NCBI GenBank assembly: GCA_913045175.1
Contig: CAJWQG010000009.1
Span: forward strand, 1 to 64,000
From: an uncultured Gammaproteobacteria bacterium
GTDB taxonomy: Bacteria; Pseudomonadota; Gammaproteobacteria; Pseudomonadales; Azotimanducaceae
Reading direction: 5' to 3'
Length of the DNA stretch: 64,000 bases
Shown here: positions 63,282-64,000 of the stretch, piece by piece
Layout of the letters: each line of letters begins with the position of its first letter
Numbering within the stretch: position 1 is the stretch's first letter
Made by a program: the position numbers and the translations under genes
The notes under the pieces: generated by a model
What the model was told of the DNA's origin: nothing
What the model saw: only the letters and a program-made list of their open reading frames with translations
The model's database searches: none

Positions 63282-64000
63282 TTAGTCCAGGGGCAGATCG
63301 ACCCGACGACCCTCCTGTATGCTGATCTGAACAGCCTCGGTAAATTCCATGTACCTAACGCCATCAGCAAAATTGGTGTGGGTGACGGGTTTGCCCTCGA
63401 GAATCGCCTCGACGAACTCTTGTTCTACTCGCCAGCCTCCTTCTTTGTCTTTATCGACCTCCAGGGGTTGCCAGGTTTTGTCCTCATTAGTGGCGATATA
63501 AGCATCGTTACCTTCATACTTTAGTGAGGCCTTGGTACCAAAAAACGCCATATTGTTGTAGCCAAGGTGCGCAACGTTACTGAGATGGTAGACAGCAGTT
63601 GCGCCGGATTCGTGCTCAGCGATGACGCCAAGACTTTCAGGAACATCAACCGTTGATGTTTCCCCGGTCTCGCTGTCGATGCGTTCTCTTGTAAAGATGC
63701 TGCCATAGGCAATGACTGATTTCTCGTGCCCCGCGTAGCGTCGAACCGTTTCATTCTGGATGCCCATAGACATGATGTTGTTGCCAGAGAGCTCCCGTTG
63801 GTTTCGCCAGTGTATTGGCGCATCGGGATCATACTGACCTGACAATGCCGTTACGTGTATTTCCAACAGGTCACCAAAAAACCCAGCTTCGAGCATCTCC
63901 AAAACCGTTGCTTCGTGCTTCAAATTGCGTGGTGCAGGAACAATCATACTGACCTTATCGCTGGCCTCGGCGGCCACAAGCATCGCTCTGGCTTCTGCCA
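63282..64000 (-). CDS. Gfo/Idh/MocA-family oxidoreductase, C-terminal part (cut by the window edge)
   Basis: At least 238 residues of an NAD(P)-dependent sugar- or inositol-type oxidoreductase; the frame continues past 64000. The visible part is the C-terminal substrate domain: MLEAGFFGDLLEIHVTALSG, VAHLGYNNMAFFGTKASLKYEG and RVEQEFVEAILEGKPVTHTNFADGVRYME. The N-terminal Rossmann domain lies beyond the window. Role likely in catabolism of a sugar derivative or cyclitol. Convergent with the acyl-CoA dehydrogenase. Confidence 0.85.
   Translation of the reverse strand, partial: AEARAMLVAAEASDKVSMIVPAPRNLKHEATVLEMLEAGFFGDLLEIHVTALSGQYDPDAPIHWRNQRELSGNNIMSMGIQNETVRRYAGHEKSVIAYGSIFTRERIDSETGETSTVDVPESLGVIAEHESGATAVYHLSNVAHLGYNNMAFFGTKASLKYEGNDAYIATNEDKTWQPLEVDKDKEGGWRVEQEFVEAILEGKPVTHTNFADGVRYMEFTEAVQISIQEGRRVDLPLD

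Noticed and set aside
1-64000. tRNA, rRNA, CRISPR array, prophage, integron or transposase gene
   Set aside because: None recognised by eye on either strand; a covariance-model or profile search would be needed to exclude small RNAs.

Overview
The window reads as a compact chromosome segment of a gammaproteobacterium, most likely a free-living marine one. Markers for this are the ydbH-ynbE-ydbL set, DUF3080 and DUF3718/DUF6482-type proteins, YejA/B/E transport genes, an MtrA/MtrB electron conduit, and many catabolic enzymes of the type seen in marine oligotrophs (phytanoyl-CoA-type dioxygenases, CaiB, sulfatase, P450, acyl-CoA dehydrogenase). Neighbouring genes often overlap by 1-20 bases, both head-to-tail and tail-to-tail. 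No rRNA, tRNA, CRISPR array, prophage or transposase gene was recognised.

Layout. 0-8.8 kb: dienelactone hydrolase, an internally duplicated protein of unknown function, a ThDP enzyme, a 2-oxoacid dehydrogenase E1 alpha/beta pair, a DUF3080 lipoprotein and an MhpD-type hydratase. 7.9-10.8 kb: a translationally coupled cassette of a PRMT-like methyltransferase (broken by an in-frame TAA), an HPr-kinase-like ATPase and a PhyH oxygenase. 11-17 kb: sulfatase and its formylglycine-generating enzyme, a CoA-transferase, a second ThDP enzyme, an enoyl-CoA hydratase. 17.2-19.1 kb: a peroxiredoxin whose peroxidatic position is a TGA (probable selenocysteine), a 2OG-oxygenase-like gene and a thymidylate-synthase-like gene interrupted by TAG. 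19.4-24.4 kb: P450, NTF2-like protein, molybdenum hydroxylase large subunit, ankyrin protein. 24.4-29.7 kb: one minus-strand run of sensor kinase, receiver-only regulator, membrane coiled-coil protein, yejB and yejE. 29.8-36.3 kb: rhodanese, a lipoprotein/TonB-receptor pair and an orphan PhoB-like regulator, with promoters carrying 11-bp-periodic repeats. 36.3-40.7 kb: MtrB barrel, decaheme MtrA-type cytochrome, diheme cytochrome and NapC-type tetraheme cytochrome. 40.9-47.2 kb: ydbH-ynbE-ydbL, yejA, dinB. 47.2-56.1 kb: acetoacetyl-CoA synthetase and two opposed groups of oxidoreductases with a LarA-type racemase. 56.2-60.5 kb: a probable light-responsive operon (MerR regulator, 30-residue peptide, DUF6482-like protein, hydrolase, SDR, photolyase). 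60.6-64 kb: VOC protein, DUF6455-like membrane protein, acyl-CoA dehydrogenase and a truncated Gfo/Idh/MocA oxidoreductase.

Two non-coding repeat families are present twice each: a 144-147 bp element with 18-20 bp perfect terminal inverted repeats (1040-1186 and, inverted, 45678-45821), and a 112 bp palindromic element whose arms differ between copies yet stay self-complementary (19157-19268 and 45456-45567). Most noteworthy are the probable selenoprotein, these structured repeats, the 11-bp-periodic operator arrays, the MtrAB-NapC module without MtrC, and the methyltransferase/HprK-like/PhyH cassette.
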